DNA of 60,564 nt from Phaeobacter sp. (GCF_022825805.1 NZ_JAJDWC010000051.1:1-60564); one strand, 5' to 3'; shown: positions 1 to 10,177, numbered from the stretch's first letter. Made by a program: numbers and translations. The notes: a model not told the origin generated them from the sequence alone.

Positions 1-141
1 ACCTCAGACGACCGCGCCGCCGATCTGCCCGTCTGGACACATCTCTACAATTGGCACAGACCACACGCGGCCCTAAAATCAAAACCACCAATCAGCCGGT
101 TACGATTAAATCGGAACAACCTATTGAGGCTCCACATCTAG
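1..141 (+). CDS. Transposase C-terminal fragment (integrase-core type)
   Basis: This is an open frame cut by the window start and ending in TAG at 139-141. The visible 46 residues contain YNWHRPHAAL followed by PPISRL and a short Asn/Leu-rich tail, which resembles the C-terminal end of DDE integrase-core transposases of the IS481/IS3 type (HRPH...L..PPxxR motif). The catalytic part lies outside the window, so I cannot say whether the element is intact. A hairpin terminator starts 33 nt downstream. The family call is from motif memory only. Confidence 0.7.
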   Translation, partial: TSDDRAADLPVWTHLYNWHRPHAALKSKPPISRLRLNRNNLLRLHI

Positions 142-173
142 CGCCGGGAGGCTACGGAAGGGACCTGCGCATG

Positions 174-199
174 AAAAAGCCGCCCAACGGGCGGCTTTT
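174..199. terminator. Bidirectional hairpin terminator between transposase fragment and trpS
   Basis: An A5 run, the arm GCCGCCC, a short loop, the arm GGGCGGC and a T4 run form a nearly perfect palindrome. It can terminate trpS (minus strand, stop at 221) and also transcription arriving from the transposase side. Confidence 0.8.
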
Positions 200-220
200 G
201 GTGTTCATAGATCTAAAGGA

Positions 221-1249
221 TCACAGCTCAACCGGGCGGACCATGCCGATGATGTCGTAGGTCTGGCTCAGGATAGGGGCGGTGATGGCGCGGGCACGGT
301 CAGCGCCGCGGGCGAGGATCTTGTCGATCTCGTCCTGGTTTTCCATCAGCCGGGCCATCTCAGTTGTGATTGGCGCCATCTTGGACACAGCCAGATCCGC
401 AAGCATTGGCTTGAACTCGGAAAACTGCTTGCCGCCTACATCTGCCAGCACCTGATCCACGCTCATCTCTGCCATGGCGGCGTAGATGTTGACCAGATTG
501 CGCGCCTCGGGACGTCCCTCCAGACCATCGGCCTCGGACGGCAGCGCCTCTGGGTCGGTTTTGGCCTTGCGGATCTTCTTGGCGATGGTGTCCGCATCAT
601 CGGTCATGTTGATACGGCTGGCATCCGAGGGATCGGACTTCGACATCTTCTTGGACCCATCCCGCAGGCTCATGACACGGGTTGCAGCCCCTTCGATCAC
701 CGGCTCAGTTTCCGGGAAGAAGTTCACGCCATAGTCATGGTTGAACTTGATCGCGATGTCCCGTGTCAGCTCAAGATGCTGTTTCTGATCCTCACCCACC
801 GGCACATGGGTTGCGTGATAGACCAGAATGTCCGCAGCCATCAGCGCCGGATAGGCAAAAAGACCAAGCGACGCGTTCTGCGTGTTTTTGCCTGCCTTGT
901 CCTTCCACTGGGTCATCCGCTGCATCCAGCCCATCCGGGCCACACAGTTGAACACCCAGGCCAGCTGTGCGTGCTCTGGCACCTGGCTCTGGTTGATGAG
1001 AATGGATTTCTCCGGATCAAGACCTGCGGCGATGAAACCGGCGCACAGCTCGCGCGTGGACTGTCGCAGATCCGCCGGATCTTGCCAGACGGTGATCGCG
1101 TGCAGATCCACCATGCAATAGATGCTCTCCACGTCCTTGGTCTGCCAGTCGACGAACCGCTTCAGCGCGCCAAGATAGTTGCCCAGGTGCAGATTGCCCG
1201 AGGGCTGGATGCCGGAAAACACGCGAGGCGTGAATGAGGTCTCGGTCAT
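221..1249 (-). CDS. trpS: Tryptophan--tRNA ligase
   Basis: Cytoplasmic class I aminoacyl-tRNA synthetase that charges tRNA-Trp. The 342-aa product has the HIGH-type motif GNLHLGN at residues 18-24 and KMSKS near residue 200, with the usual bacterial TrpS length. The frame stays open 43 codons further upstream, but the ATG at 1249 was chosen because it follows a GGAG ribosome site and begins with the family-typical N-terminus ([10 protein letters not shown]). It is transcribed away from the rhomboid-like gene and ends just before a strong hairpin terminator. Confidence 0.96.
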   Translation of the reverse strand: MTETSFTPRVFSGIQPSGNLHLGNYLGALKRFVDWQTKDVESIYCMVDLHAITVWQDPADLRQSTRELCAGFIAAGLDPEKSILINQSQVPEHAQLAWVFNCVARMGWMQRMTQWKDKAGKNTQNASLGLFAYPALMAADILVYHATHVPVGEDQKQHLELTRDIAIKFNHDYGVNFFPETEPVIEGAATRVMSLRDGSKKMSKSDPSDASRINMTDDADTIAKKIRKAKTDPEALPSEADGLEGRPEARNLVNIYAAMAEMSVDQVLADVGGKQFSEFKPMLADLAVSKMAPITTEMARLMENQDEIDKILARGADRARAITAPILSQTYDIIGMVRPVEL

Positions 1250-1380
1250 CAGGGAACTCCCGTCTGGAATTAGGATGCTCAGTGGCTTAACCATGGCAGG
1301 AACCGTCGTCAACCGCGCGCGGATCCGCAAGACGGACCACAGCGGGGCGATAGCGCAGGCGAGTAGGAGAAAGCCCAAAG

Positions 1381-2067
1381 ATGGACCAGGTCAGAGAACC
1401 CTCCCCAGTGAACCCATTGCCCCCCGGTGTGATCGCTTTGGTGTTGATCATCATGGGCATCGAGGCGGCGTTTTCGCTGGGCGCCCGGAGCATCATTGGC
1501 GGACCCGAGGCCATCGGCTGGCGGCTGGACGCGGTGCAGAACTACGCTTTCTCGGCGGAGATCTTCGCCTGGATGTGGGAAACCGGCCAATGGCCTGCGG
1601 AACATCTGATCCGCTTTGTGTCCTACCCGTTTGTGCATGTGGCCTTCACCCAGACGCTGTTTGTTTGCGTCTTTGTGCTGGCGATGGGCAAAATGGTGGG
1701 AGAGCTGTTTGGCGATGCCGCAATGGTGCTGATCTTTGTGTTGTCCGGCATTGGCGGCGCTTTGGGATATGCTGTGCTGACGGGATCACCAACCCCGTTG
1801 ATCGGTGGCTTCCCGGCCGTCTATGGCTTGATCGGTGCCTTTACCTACATCCTGTGGCGGCAATTGTCGCTTGTCGGCGCCCAGCAAAGCCGCGCCTTCA
1901 CGTTGATCGCTTTCCTGATGGGGGTGCAGCTGCTGTTTGGCCTGCTGTTCGGCGGCTCGCTGGATTGGGTCGCGGATCTCTGCGGTTTTGCCACCGGCTT
2001 TGGGCTGTCGTTCTTCCTTGCCCCTGGTGGCTGGGCCCGCATCCGCAGCCGCATCCGTCGGGATTAG
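1381..2067 (+). CDS. Rhomboid-like membrane protein lacking catalytic Ser and His
   Basis: This 228-aa polytopic inner-membrane protein has the rhomboid fold signature: an H in the FVHVAFTQ region (residues 84-91), a G-rich helix (SGIGGALGY, 122-130), then [12 protein letters not shown] (142-153) and [10 protein letters not shown] (198-207). In active rhomboid proteases these last two segments carry the GxSG serine and the AHxxGF histidine. Here the serine position is Pro145 and the histidine position is Asp199, so proteolysis is not expected. It may bind or scaffold membrane clients as other pseudo-rhomboids do; that is inference. AGGAG lies upstream of the ATG. It converges with murJ, with a 9-nt gap. 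Confidence 0.85.
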   Translation: MDQVREPSPVNPLPPGVIALVLIIMGIEAAFSLGARSIIGGPEAIGWRLDAVQNYAFSAEIFAWMWETGQWPAEHLIRFVSYPFVHVAFTQTLFVCVFVLAMGKMVGELFGDAAMVLIFVLSGIGGALGYAVLTGSPTPLIGGFPAVYGLIGAFTYILWRQLSLVGAQQSRAFTLIAFLMGVQLLFGLLFGGSLDWVADLCGFATGFGLSFFLAPGGWARIRSRIRRD

Positions 2068-2076
2068 GGCCGGGCT

Positions 2077-3627
2077 CTACACGCTGCCGCCCCGGCGGAC
2101 AGATCGTTTCAGATCGCCCAGACGCACCGCGCCGATCACTTGACCAACGCCGAAATAGATCGCTGCGCCCAGAAGGATCAGTCCCAGCAGCGCGAGATAG
2201 CGCCAGCTGGGCACATAGAACAGCCAGCCAAACTGCTGCACCACGGCAAAAAGCACGGTTCCCATGATGGCCGAGGCCGCCAGAATGCGCAGGCTGCGGG
2301 CATAGAACCGTTGATCGAAGCGCGCGACCTCGCCCATGCGGCGGGCGCCCCACCACAGGCAGGCCACCATCGCCCAGCCTGCCACCGTTGCCGCAATGGC
2401 GGGCGCAATCCAGCCCAGATAGGGTTTCAACCCAAAGGCCAGCGCCGCGTTGATGACCATTGCCACCAGCGCATAATGAAACGGCGAACGGGTGTCCTCG
2501 CGGGCGAAATACAGCGGCTGCAGCACCTTCTGCAGCACAAATGCAGGCAATCCCGCGCCATAGATCGCGACGGCCAGTGCAATGGCGGCCACGTCCTCGG
2601 CCCCTGTGGCCCCACGTTCATAAAGAACCGAGACCAGCACAACTGGTACCGCCAGAAATGCTGCGGTCGACGGCAGGGTCAGCAGCAAAGAAAACTCCCC
2701 GGCGCGGGAAAACGCGTCGCGCGCGCCAGCATCATCGCCCGCGCGCAAGCGGCGCGACAGATCCGGCAACAGCACAATTCCGATGGCGATCCCCACTACC
2801 CCCAGCGGCAGCTGATACAGCCGGTCCGCCACAAACAGCCAGCTCACCGCGTTTTCGATGTCAGAGGCCACTTGCTGGCCGACCACCAGATTGATCTGCG
2901 TCACCCCCATCGCCAACGCGGCGGGCAGGGCGACTTTCACCAGGGCCTTCATGCGCGGGCTCCAGCGCGGCAGACCTGGGCGCAGGCGAATGCCCGCCTG
3001 GCTGGTGGCGCGCCAGACCAGTGCCAACTGCGCAACCCCGGCCACCGGAATGGTCCAGACCAGCCAGGTGATGACATCCCCACCCAGAGCGGCGCCCGCC
3101 ACCATTGCGGCGCAGGCAAAGATGTTCAGCAACACAGGCGCCGCCGCTGCCGCGGCAAAGCGGCCGGTGGCGTTCAACACGCCGGAAAACAGCGCTGCCA
3201 GCGACATGAACAGAATGTAGGGAAAGACGATCTGACCATATCCCACTGCCAGATCAAATCGGGCGTCCCCGATGAAGCCGCCTGCCGTGGCCCAGACCAG
3301 CGCGGGCATGAACACCATGCCCAATCCCACCAACAGCAACACGGTTGCCGCCAGCAGGTTGAACGCCTCCTGCGCAAAGCCCTGCGGATCTTCGCCGCTT
3401 TCGACCCGCTTGGCAAACATCGGCACAAAGGCCGCGTTGAACGCGCCTTCGGCAAAGAAACGGCGGAACATATTGGGCAGGCGAAAGGCTGCAACAAACG
3501 CGTCCATCAACGGACCCGGCCCGATATAGGCCGTGATCAGGATCTCGCGCAGAAATCCCAGGATGCGGCTTGCCAAAGTCCAAAAACCAACGGTCAAAAA
3601 TCCGGAGAGCAACTTGATCGGCTTCAT
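2077..3627 (-). CDS. murJ: Lipid II flippase MurJ
   Basis: This 516-aa polytopic inner-membrane protein of the MviN/MurJ (MOP) family translocates lipid II to the periplasm for peptidoglycan synthesis. The N-terminal part has the family pattern SRILGFLREILIT, then AFRLPNMFRRFFAEGAFNAAFVP around residues 46-70, followed by many hydrophobic helices. Its ATG overlaps the glnD stop by 4 nt (ATGA), so the two are probably translationally coupled. Confidence 0.96.
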   Translation of the reverse strand: MKPIKLLSGFLTVGFWTLASRILGFLREILITAYIGPGPLMDAFVAAFRLPNMFRRFFAEGAFNAAFVPMFAKRVESGEDPQGFAQEAFNLLAATVLLLVGLGMVFMPALVWATAGGFIGDARFDLAVGYGQIVFPYILFMSLAALFSGVLNATGRFAAAAAAPVLLNIFACAAMVAGAALGGDVITWLVWTIPVAGVAQLALVWRATSQAGIRLRPGLPRWSPRMKALVKVALPAALAMGVTQINLVVGQQVASDIENAVSWLFVADRLYQLPLGVVGIAIGIVLLPDLSRRLRAGDDAGARDAFSRAGEFSLLLTLPSTAAFLAVPVVLVSVLYERGATGAEDVAAIALAVAIYGAGLPAFVLQKVLQPLYFAREDTRSPFHYALVAMVINAALAFGLKPYLGWIAPAIAATVAGWAMVACLWWGARRMGEVARFDQRFYARSLRILAASAIMGTVLFAVVQQFGWLFYVPSWRYLALLGLILLGAAIYFGVGQVIGAVRLGDLKRSVRRGGSV

Positions 3628-6386
3628 GATCCGGCCCGTTTTGCCCCATCGACGATGGCCTTGCGCAGCTTGGCCTCCAGCGTTTTTTGCTTGGACTCGG
3701 CGTAATACTTCAATCCAAACATATCCTTGACGTAAAACGCATCAACCACCTGTTCGCCGTATGTCGCAATCACGGCGTTGGCGATGTAGATATTGGTCCC
3801 CGCCATGGTGCGCGCCAAATCATACAGCAAACCCGGCCGGTCCCGCGTGTCGACTTCGATGATGGTGTAGATGTCAGACCCATCATTGTCGAAGGTGATA
3901 TGCGTGGGCACATTGAAGGCGCGTTCCCGCTTCTTGATCTTGTCGCGCGATTTCAGCGCCTCGCCTGCAATCACCTCGCCCCTCAGGGTCTTGTGGATCA
4001 TCTGGCTCAGCCGGGCGAGACGATCCACTTCATAGGGGTGGCCCTCGGCATCCTGGATCCAGAACGCATCGGTGACATAGCCATCTTTGGTGGTGTAGGA
4101 GCGGGCGTCGACCACATTGGCCCCGACCAGCGCCAAAGCCCCGGCAATGCGGGCAAAAATGCCGGGATGATCCGCCATGCAGAAACAGGCCCGCGTGGCA
4201 TCGCGGTCTTCGTCCGGATGCAGGCGGATGATGACCTCTGCGGGGTTGTCACGCTCCGTCAGCTCCCGCAGCATCTCGGCAAAATCCACATGCGCGGTCA
4301 CATGCAGCCCCTGCCAATAGGGATCATAGTGGCGGGCGGTCTCCACCTTGAGATCCGCTTTCGACCAGTCGGGCAGGGCCGCACGCAGGGCTTTCTTGGC
4401 CTCGGTGCCGCGATGGGCGCGGTTCAGCGCCTCCATCCCGTTTTCCAGCGCCTCGCGCGTTTGATTGTAGAGCGCGCGCAACAGCGCTGCTTTCCAATTG
4501 TTCCAGGTGTCCGGCCCGACGCCGCGAATGTCACAGACCGTAAGCAGCAACAGCAGGTCCAGGCGTTTGACCGTCTTCACCGCCTTGGCAAAGTCGCGCA
4601 CGGTGCGCGGATCGGCAATGTCGCGTTTCTGCGCCATGTCCGACATCAGCAGATGATAGCGCACCAGCCATTCGACGGTTTCGGTTTCGGTCTTGTTCAA
4701 TCCCAGCCGCGGGGCCACCCGCCGTGCGATCTGCGCCCCAAGGATCGAATGATCCTGTTCGCGTCCCTTGCCGATATCATGCAGCAGCATCGCCACCAGC
4801 AGCACCTTCCGGCTCAGGCCTTTGCGCAGGACCTGCGACGACAGCGGCAGCTCGTCCTCCAGCTCGCCCCGTTCGATGGCCGCAAAATTGGCGATCACCT
4901 GAATGGTATGCTCGTCCACGGTGTAGGAATGATACATGTTGAACTGCATCATTGCCACGATCGGTTCGAATTCGGGCACAAAGGCGCTGAGCACGCCGAG
5001 TTCATTCATCCGCCGCAGCGCCCGTTCCGGGTTGCCATGCTTCAACAAGAGATCGAGGAAAATCCGTTGCGCTTCTTTGTTGTTGCGCATGTCGTCATCG
5101 ATCAGATGCAGATTGGCCGTGACCAGCCGCATGGCATCGGGGTGGATCAACATGCCGGTGCGCAAGGCCTCTTCGAACAGGCGCAGAATGTTCAGCTTGT
5201 CGGCACAAAACCCATCGGGATCAGCGACACCCAAGCGGTTGTGCAACACCTTGTAGCCGGGCTTCACCCGCGGGCGGCGGCGAAAGATCCGCTCCAGCAG
5301 GGGTTCGCTCTTCAGGTGGCTTTCTTCCAGCTTGGTCAGGAAGATACGGGTCACATCGCCGACGGTGGTCGCATGGCGAAAGAAATCCTGCATGAAGACT
5401 TCGACCGCGCGCCGCCCAGAGCGATCCTCATAGCCCATGCGTTCGGCCACTTCGACCTGCATGTCGAAGCTCAACTGTTCGGTCGCGCGCCCTGCAATCA
5501 GATGCAGATGGGCACGCACAGCCCAGAGGAAATTTTCCGCCCGCGCGAATGAATTCAGCTCATCAGCATTGAACAGCCCCATGGGCACCAGTTCAGCGAC
5601 GTCCTGAACCTGATAGAGGTATTTGGCGATCCAATAGAGCGATTGCAGATCGCGCAGGCCGCCTTTGCCTTCTTTGACGTTGGGCTCCACCATATAGCGC
5701 TGGCCCTGTTTCAGATGGCGCGCGTCGCGTTCGGCCAGCTTGGCTTCGATGAAATCGCCAGCGTCCTTCGAAAACAACTCTTCGCGCAAGCGCAGGGTCA
5801 GTTCCTGGGCAAGGGCGCTGTCGCCCTCCAGAAACCGCTGCTCCAGCATCGCGGTGCGGATGGTGAAATCCTCACCGCCCAGACGAATGCAATCGCGTAT
5901 GGTGCGGCTGGAATGGCCCACCTTCAGCCGCAGATCCCACAGGATATACAGCATCGACTCGATCACGCTTTCGGCCCAAGCCGTGATTTTGTAGGGGGTC
6001 AGAAACAGCAGGTCGACATCAGAGGCCGGTGCCATTTCACCACGCCCATAGCCGCCAACCGCGATCACCGAAATCCGCTCTCCCTGGGTCGGGGTGGCCA
6101 GCGGGTGCAGCAGGGTGGTGGCGGTGAAATGCGCCGCTGTGACCAACCCATCCGTCAAATACGCATAAGAGCGGGTCAGAGCGCGCGCTGCAAACGGCTC
6201 TTTGGCATAGGCCGCCGCGATGGCGGCACGCCCCTCTTTATTGGCCTGCCGCAAGCGCGCGACAACGGCACCGCGCAGCGCGCCATCGTTGCTGTTATTG
6301 GCAAGCGAGCGGATATCGGCCCGGATCGCTGCGGCATCAAAAATGTCATTGGGGTCGCAGATCAGCGGCCCCAATGGGTGCAACAT
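3624..6386 (-). CDS. glnD: [Protein-PII] uridylyltransferase / uridylyl-removing enzyme
   Basis: This bifunctional nitrogen sensor uridylylates PII proteins under nitrogen limitation and removes UMP when glutamine is high. Visible domains in order: a nucleotidyltransferase with GGYGRGEMAPASDVDLLF, the PII-uridylyltransferase linker, an HD phosphohydrolase domain (MLLHDIGKG) and two C-terminal ACT domains (FARIAGALALVGANV and DRPGLLYDLARTM). The product is 920 aa from the ATG at 6386. An upstream in-frame ATG at 6485 would add 33 residues and overlap the preceding lipoprotein gene by 74 nt. No clear ribosome site separates the two choices, so the start is uncertain. Confidence 0.95.
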   Translation of the reverse strand: MLHPLGPLICDPNDIFDAAAIRADIRSLANNSNDGALRGAVVARLRQANKEGRAAIAAAYAKEPFAARALTRSYAYLTDGLVTAAHFTATTLLHPLATPTQGERISVIAVGGYGRGEMAPASDVDLLFLTPYKITAWAESVIESMLYILWDLRLKVGHSSRTIRDCIRLGGEDFTIRTAMLEQRFLEGDSALAQELTLRLREELFSKDAGDFIEAKLAERDARHLKQGQRYMVEPNVKEGKGGLRDLQSLYWIAKYLYQVQDVAELVPMGLFNADELNSFARAENFLWAVRAHLHLIAGRATEQLSFDMQVEVAERMGYEDRSGRRAVEVFMQDFFRHATTVGDVTRIFLTKLEESHLKSEPLLERIFRRRPRVKPGYKVLHNRLGVADPDGFCADKLNILRLFEEALRTGMLIHPDAMRLVTANLHLIDDDMRNNKEAQRIFLDLLLKHGNPERALRRMNELGVLSAFVPEFEPIVAMMQFNMYHSYTVDEHTIQVIANFAAIERGELEDELPLSSQVLRKGLSRKVLLVAMLLHDIGKGREQDHSILGAQIARRVAPRLGLNKTETETVEWLVRYHLLMSDMAQKRDIADPRTVRDFAKAVKTVKRLDLLLLLTVCDIRGVGPDTWNNWKAALLRALYNQTREALENGMEALNRAHRGTEAKKALRAALPDWSKADLKVETARHYDPYWQGLHVTAHVDFAEMLRELTERDNPAEVIIRLHPDEDRDATRACFCMADHPGIFARIAGALALVGANVVDARSYTTKDGYVTDAFWIQDAEGHPYEVDRLARLSQMIHKTLRGEVIAGEALKSRDKIKKRERAFNVPTHITFDNDGSDIYTIIEVDTRDRPGLLYDLARTMAGTNIYIANAVIATYGEQVVDAFYVKDMFGLKYYAESKQKTLEAKLRKAIVDGAKRAGS

Positions 6387-6411
6387 CTGGCGGGCGTCGG
6401 TCAGGTCGCGA

Positions 6412-7584
6412 TCAGAAGCCTGCGCCGGAGAAACTGGTGGGAGCTGGCTCAATGACGACAACCTTCTGTTCTTGGATGGTGGCAACCGCTAGGCCGCGTT
6501 CGTTGGTGCCATCGGCCAGCAGCCGGAACACGCCGCCTGTGCCTTGAAACCCGCTGCCTTGGGTCAGCGCGACGGCGGTCAGCGCGTCGGATTTCCCGGC
6601 TTTGACCAGCGCGCCAATGGCCGCCACACCATCATAAGCCAGCCCGCCAATCGGATGGGGTGCTGCGCCATAGGTGCCTTGGTAGCGGGCGCGGAACTGC
6701 TGCGATTTCGTCGGATCCGGCAGCGCAAACCAGCCACCCTGAATGCCGGGCAACGCCAGCGTCTGCGCAGGAATGTCCCAACGGGTCAGACCGATGTATT
6801 GTGTTTCTGCGGGATTGACCCCCGCTTCGGGCATCAGCTGTGTCAGCAGGGGCAGGGCACCTGCGGTGTTTGCCGTCAGGAACACGGATTGTGCGCCGCT
6901 GCTGCGCACCGCAGAGCGGATGGTGGGGATCGCGTTGATGACGCCCTGCTGCGACAGCTCATAGCTGACCGCACCGTTCACATTTGCCGCCGTCTGCGCC
7001 GCAGCACGTTCTACCGCCTGGCGTCCAACCTGACCGGCCGGATCATCGCCGCTGACAACGATCATATCGCCCTTGCCCTGACGCGCGGCATAGCCTGCCA
7101 GCCTGCGCGCGGTGTTGTCAAAGGTCGGCCCCAGGATGAACACATTGCCCCCGGCGATGGCCGGGTTGTTGGAAAACGCCAGCACATTGACGTTGCGCTG
7201 CGCGGCCACCAGACCGGCGGCATTGGCCGCTTCGGCATAGACCGGGCCCAGAATGATCCGCGCGCCATCATTGATCGCTGTCGCCGCCGCCGTCGATGCC
7301 TGCTCCGGTGTGCCCGCTGTGTCATAGATCCGCAGATCGACCTGCACGCCATTCAGATCCGCAATCGCCAGACGCGCCGCGTTCTCCAGACTCTGGGCCA
7401 AGACTGCATCGCCCGACTGGGCCGAGCCGCGCGGCACTAGCAACGCCACCGGAACCGGCTTGGAGGTGTTGATCGACGGGCCGCTGCCGGTGGGCAACGT
7501 ATCACAGGCAACCAGCGTCAGGGCCGAGGCCGCGGCCAAAGCCGCCACTGCCGCCTTGCGGGCATGTTTAAAAACAGCAAACAT
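6412..7584 (-). CDS. LppC/LpoA-like periplasmic-binding lipoprotein
   Basis: This 390-aa lipoprotein has an Ala-rich signal peptide ending in the lipobox LVAC (Cys27), followed by a type I periplasmic-binding fold (VALLVPRGSAQSGDA..., RIYDTAGTPEQA, NPAIAGGNVFILGPT). The family is annotated as penicillin-binding-protein activator; a role in peptidoglycan synthesis or as a branched amino-acid-type binding protein cannot be told apart from sequence. The ATG at 7584 was chosen because GGGAG precedes it and the signal peptide starts there. It is divergent from rsmI and lies just upstream of glnD. Confidence 0.88.
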   Translation of the reverse strand: MFAVFKHARKAAVAALAAASALTLVACDTLPTGSGPSINTSKPVPVALLVPRGSAQSGDAVLAQSLENAARLAIADLNGVQVDLRIYDTAGTPEQASTAAATAINDGARIILGPVYAEAANAAGLVAAQRNVNVLAFSNNPAIAGGNVFILGPTFDNTARRLAGYAARQGKGDMIVVSGDDPAGQVGRQAVERAAAQTAANVNGAVSYELSQQGVINAIPTIRSAVRSSGAQSVFLTANTAGALPLLTQLMPEAGVNPAETQYIGLTRWDIPAQTLALPGIQGGWFALPDPTKSQQFRARYQGTYGAAPHPIGGLAYDGVAAIGALVKAGKSDALTAVALTQGSGFQGTGGVFRLLADGTNERGLAVATIQEQKVVVIEPAPTSFSGAGF

Positions 7585-7669
7585 AATGGACTTGAAACTC
7601 CCTTGTCCGGCAGCGTAGGCCGTGTTGGTACCCTGACGGATCATAAACGACCAACAAGGCGGGTCCAGC

Positions 7670-8530
7670 GTGAATCACAAGATCGTCCATTTGCCAAGCG
7701 GCCTCTATTTCGTGGCCACCCCAATCGGCACTGCCCGTGACATCACATTGCGGGCGCTTGACGTGCTGGCCTCCGCCGATGTCATCGCGGCAGAAGACAC
7801 CCGATCTCTGCGCAAGCTGATGGAAATTCACGGGATTCCTCTGAATGACCGACACATTGTGGCCTACCACGATCACAGCGGTGCAGGCGCACGCACCCGG
7901 CTGCTGTCGGCGCTCGAAGACGGGCAATCGGTCGCCTATGCCTCAGAAGCGGGGATGCCGCTGATCGCGGATCCGGGCTACGATCTCAGCCGCGCTGCGG
8001 CCGAGGCGGGCCATCTTGTGACCGTGGCACCGGGGGCCTCTGCAGCCCTTGCCGCGCTGACCTTGGGCGGTCTGCCAACGGATGCGTTCTTTTTTGCGGG
8101 GTTTTTACCCAATGCCAGCGGCGCCCGACGCAAACGCCTGCAAGAGCTGGCCGCCGTGCCCGGCACGCTGGTCTTTTATGAATCGCCCAAACGCATCGCG
8201 GCCTCGCTGCAGGATATGGCCGAGGTGCTGGGCGACCGTCCCGCCGCGCTGTGCCGTGAACTGACCAAGAAGTTCGAGGAAATCCGCCGCAACCCGCTGT
8301 CAGAGCTGGCCGCAAGTCTGGCGCAGGCCCCCGTCAAAGGCGAGATTGTCGTGCTGGTGGATCGCAGCCGTGGCGACAGTGTCAGCGATGGCGATCTGGA
8401 AAGTGATCTGCGCAGCGCGCTGCTGTCCAATTCGGTGAAAGATGCCGCCGCTATCGTTGCCGAGATGCACAATATGCCACGACGCAAAATCTACCAGATG
8501 GCGCTCGAGCTCGCCAAAGACGCGGGCTGA
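7670..8530 (+). CDS. rsmI: 16S rRNA (cytidine1402-2'-O)-methyltransferase
   Basis: SAM-dependent enzyme of the tetrapyrrole-methylase fold that methylates C1402 in the decoding centre of 16S rRNA. The 286-aa product has the family landmarks GLYFVATPIG (residues 11-20), AAEDTRSLRKLM and EAGMPLIADPGYDL. The start is GTG at 7670. The usual partner yraN follows after 2 nt, so the two form an operon. The divergent lipoprotein gene lies 85 nt away, matching the lppC-rsmI-yraN arrangement seen in many proteobacteria. Confidence 0.95.
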   Translation: MNHKIVHLPSGLYFVATPIGTARDITLRALDVLASADVIAAEDTRSLRKLMEIHGIPLNDRHIVAYHDHSGAGARTRLLSALEDGQSVAYASEAGMPLIADPGYDLSRAAAEAGHLVTVAPGASAALAALTLGGLPTDAFFFAGFLPNASGARRKRLQELAAVPGTLVFYESPKRIAASLQDMAEVLGDRPAALCRELTKKFEEIRRNPLSELAASLAQAPVKGEIVVLVDRSRGDSVSDGDLESDLRSALLSNSVKDAAAIVAEMHNMPRRKIYQMALELAKDAG

Positions 8531-8532
8531 TC

Positions 8533-8937
8533 ATGGCGGCGGGCAGGGGATCGTCACCGGGACCCAGAACAGCCCGCCAACGCCGCGGCGCGCAGGCCCA
8601 TCACGCCGGAAGTGCCGCCGAGGAACTGGTCGCCCGTCACTACGAACGTGCAGGTTATGCCATCGCCGCACGCCGCTGGCGGGGCGGTGGGGCCGAAATT
8701 GATCTGATCCTGCGGCAAGGCGCGACGGTGATCTTTGTGGAGGTCAAACACAGCCGCAGTTTCGACGCTGCCGCGGCGCGAATCACACCGGCGCAGATGG
8801 AACGCATGATGCAGAGCGCGGCACGGTTCCTGGAGGGTGAACCAAACGGCGCGCTGACAGAGTGTCGCCTCGACATCGCGCTGGTGGATGGCACCGGTCG
8901 GGTGGAGATTTTGCCAAACGCCTACGGGCAGGGCTGA
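8533..8937 (+). CDS. YraN family (UPF0102) putative endonuclease
   Basis: This 134-aa protein has the restriction-endonuclease-like core of the UPF0102 family: AAEELVARHYERAGY, then RRWRGGGAEIDLIL and VIFVEVKHS, which give the E-x(n)-D-x(n)-ExK nuclease signature. Its role is not established; it is usually linked to DNA processing or repair because it sits beside rsmI. A basic, low-complexity N-terminus of about 25 residues may indicate a somewhat later true start. Confidence 0.88.
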   Translation: MAAGRGSSPGPRTARQRRGAQAHHAGSAAEELVARHYERAGYAIAARRWRGGGAEIDLILRQGATVIFVEVKHSRSFDAAAARITPAQMERMMQSAARFLEGEPNGALTECRLDIALVDGTGRVEILPNAYGQG

Positions 8938-8956
8938 TGGCCCGCGGCTGGACCCG

Positions 8957-9038
8957 CCCAGATCACAACCACCAGATCGAACCTGCCAGATATCAGCAGC
9001 CAGACAACAGCAGCTAGGTAACAGCAACCAGTCAAGAG
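8957..9038. repeat. Degenerate tandem repeat, six 13-14 nt units
   Basis: Units at 8957, 8970, 8983, 8997, 9011 and 9025 share the pattern c.(g)ccagat..aacag; for example cagccagacaacag, cagctaggtaacag and caaccagtcaagag. It lies in the 258-nt gap between yraN and gshB, which otherwise holds nothing I recognise. Confidence 0.65.
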
Positions 9039-9195
9039 CCTCCCTGTCAGAGCAATGTGAAACCCACACCCCCATTGAACAAAGCGGCCCACTGCGCCAT
9101 CTATTCCGCACGGCGGTTTGCTCCGGGGCTTGACCCAGAGGTGATTGTCGACCCATACGCACTGCCACTTGCCCATGTCATGAGGGACCGACATC

Positions 9196-10128
9196 ATGAA
9201 AATCGCCTTTCAAATGGACCCGATCTCTGCGGTCGATATCAACGCCGACAGCAGCTTCCGCCTCGCCGAAGAGGCTCAGGCACGCGGGCATGAACTGTTC
9301 TTTTACGGCCCCGATCAGCTGGCCTATCAGGAGGGCCGCATCACCGCCCGTGGCCAGGACATGACAGTGCAGCGGGTGGCCGACACGCCTGCCATCCTCG
9401 GCCCGGAACGGGAGGTGGATCTGGCGGATTTCGATGTGGTCTGGCTGCGCCAGGATCCGCCGTTTGACATGCACTACATCACCTCCACCCATCTGCTGGA
9501 CCGGCTGAAAGGTCAGGCGCTGGTGGTCAATGACCCGTTCTGGGTGCGCAACTACCCCGAAAAACTGCTGGTGCTGGACTTCCCGGAGCTGACGCCGCCC
9601 ACAACCATCGCCCGCGATCTCCAGACCATCAAAGCGTTCAAGGAAAAACACGGCGACATCATCCTGAAGCCGCTTTATGGCAACGGCGGCGCTGGCGTGT
9701 TCCGTCTGGAGGCCGACGACCGCAATCTCACCTCCCTGCACGAGCTGTTCACCGGCTTCAGCCGCGAGCCCCTGATTGTGCAGAAATTCCTCCCCGATGT
9801 GTCCAATGGCGACAAACGGGTGATCCTGGTGGACGGGGAGCCTGTGGGTGCCATCAACCGGGTGCCTGCGGCGGGGGAAACCCGATCCAATATGCATGTT
9901 GGTGGTCGCCCGGAAAAAATCGGTCTCAGCGACCGCGACTTGGAGATCTGCGCCGCAATCGGCCCGTTGCTGCGCGAAAAGGGGCAGATCTTTGTCGGCA
10001 TCGATGTGATCGGTGACTACCTGACCGAAATCAACGTGACCTCGCCAACCGGCATCCAAGAATTGGAGCGCTTTGACGGTGTGAACATCGCTGAAAAGAT
10101 CTGGCAGGCCATCGAGGCCAAGGTCTGA
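9196..10128 (+). CDS. gshB: Glutathione synthetase
   Basis: ATP-grasp ligase that joins gamma-glutamylcysteine and glycine to make glutathione. The 310-aa product has the GshB N-terminus ([20 protein letters not shown]), the substrate segment [13 protein letters not shown], the ATP-grasp [14 protein letters not shown] and the C-terminal [22 protein letters not shown]. Length and motifs are standard. A terminator follows at 10178-10207. A GST and a gamma-glutamylcyclotransferase-like gene elsewhere in the window also act in glutathione metabolism. Confidence 0.96.
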   Translation: MKIAFQMDPISAVDINADSSFRLAEEAQARGHELFFYGPDQLAYQEGRITARGQDMTVQRVADTPAILGPEREVDLADFDVVWLRQDPPFDMHYITSTHLLDRLKGQALVVNDPFWVRNYPEKLLVLDFPELTPPTTIARDLQTIKAFKEKHGDIILKPLYGNGGAGVFRLEADDRNLTSLHELFTGFSREPLIVQKFLPDVSNGDKRVILVDGEPVGAINRVPAAGETRSNMHVGGRPEKIGLSDRDLEICAAIGPLLREKGQIFVGIDVIGDYLTEINVTSPTGIQELERFDGVNIAEKIWQAIEAKV

Positions 10129-10177
10129 TCAACGCAGAGGTCAATGCACAGATCAATCTGGCTGCTCCAACTGTCTC

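Noticed and set aside
2140-5552. Long plus-strand open frames opposite murJ and glnD
   Set aside because: Products are Gln/His/Arg-rich without domains, while murJ and glnD on the minus strand are unambiguous.
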